DNA of 64,000 nt from Clarkia xantiana subsp. parviflora (lineage: Eukaryota; Streptophyta; Magnoliopsida; Myrtales; Onagraceae), in NCBI GenBank assembly GCA_036873135.1, contig JAPTYO010000002.1:49656204-49720203 (forward strand). The letters are read 5' to 3'. This document shows, in pieces, positions 63,998 to 64,000 of the stretch. Positions within the stretch are counted from its first letter, which is position 1. Every line of letters starts with the position of its first letter. Made by a program: the position numbers and the translations under genes. Under the pieces are notes generated by a model. The model searched no databases, had not been told where the DNA came from, and saw only the letters and a list, made by a program, of their open reading frames with translations.

Positions 63998-64000
63998 TCT

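Overview
The window is a block of nested transposable elements from a flowering plant, probably a eudicot. This rests on the element families (Ty1/copia, Ty3/gypsy of the Tat type, non-coding LARD-like LTR elements, CACTA, a Mutator-like MITE, a Helitron-like insertion, a tRNA-derived SINE), the AT-rich background, and the plant-type primer binding sites and TATA boxes. I find no convincing host gene: every recognisable coding region belongs to a retrotransposon. The species cannot be named from the sequence.

Layout. Three copies of one old copia family are nested in one another. Copy F (1-2246, plus) carries a leader and a broken gag. It is interrupted by copy D (5' LTR at 2247-2704, plus), which runs in pieces to 55776. 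D is in turn interrupted by copy E (55777-63997, minus), whose 5' LTR ends three bases before the window edge. D has been opened by a Helitron-like element (3273-about 4412), by LARD A (about 5501-22591), by LARD B (22928-32591, TSD TGATG) and by gypsy element G2 (34118-52556, TSD CACTT). What remains of D is its leader, a 178-codon gag-like frame (32665-33201), degenerate central sequence and a decayed RT-RNase H (53390-54775).

Second and third levels. LARD A contains a CACTA element (10243-12400, TSD ATT), itself holding a SINE (11923-12176, 11-bp TSD), and gypsy element G1 (14286-19700, TSD AATTA), itself joined to a truncated foldback DNA element (18335-18888). LARD B has a MULE-like element (30296-31376, 9-bp TSD) in one LTR. 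G2 is split by a young Tat-type gypsy element (36290-45128, TSD CTATG) whose 699-bp LTRs differ at about two positions. Several of these insertions can be checked inside the window, because a paralogous copy supplies the empty site.

Function. All LTR elements inserted into D lie on the minus strand. None looks autonomous: A and B have no protein genes, G1 has lost gag and its PBS, G2 keeps only a broken gag, and the Tat element has an 855-codon Gag-PR-partial RT-partial IN frame. The Tat element also carries, on the opposite strand, a multi-exon gene with its own TATA box and telo-box.

The most striking unexplained signal is in LARD A and LARD B. Both carry arrays of short hairpins with fixed geometry (5-bp stem, 9-nt loop) whose stems change between units while both arms stay complementary. 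A second hairpin family with a constant loop (ATGAA or ATGAG) fills the T-rich arrays of the same elements. This looks like structure being maintained in a non-coding retrotransposon transcript.
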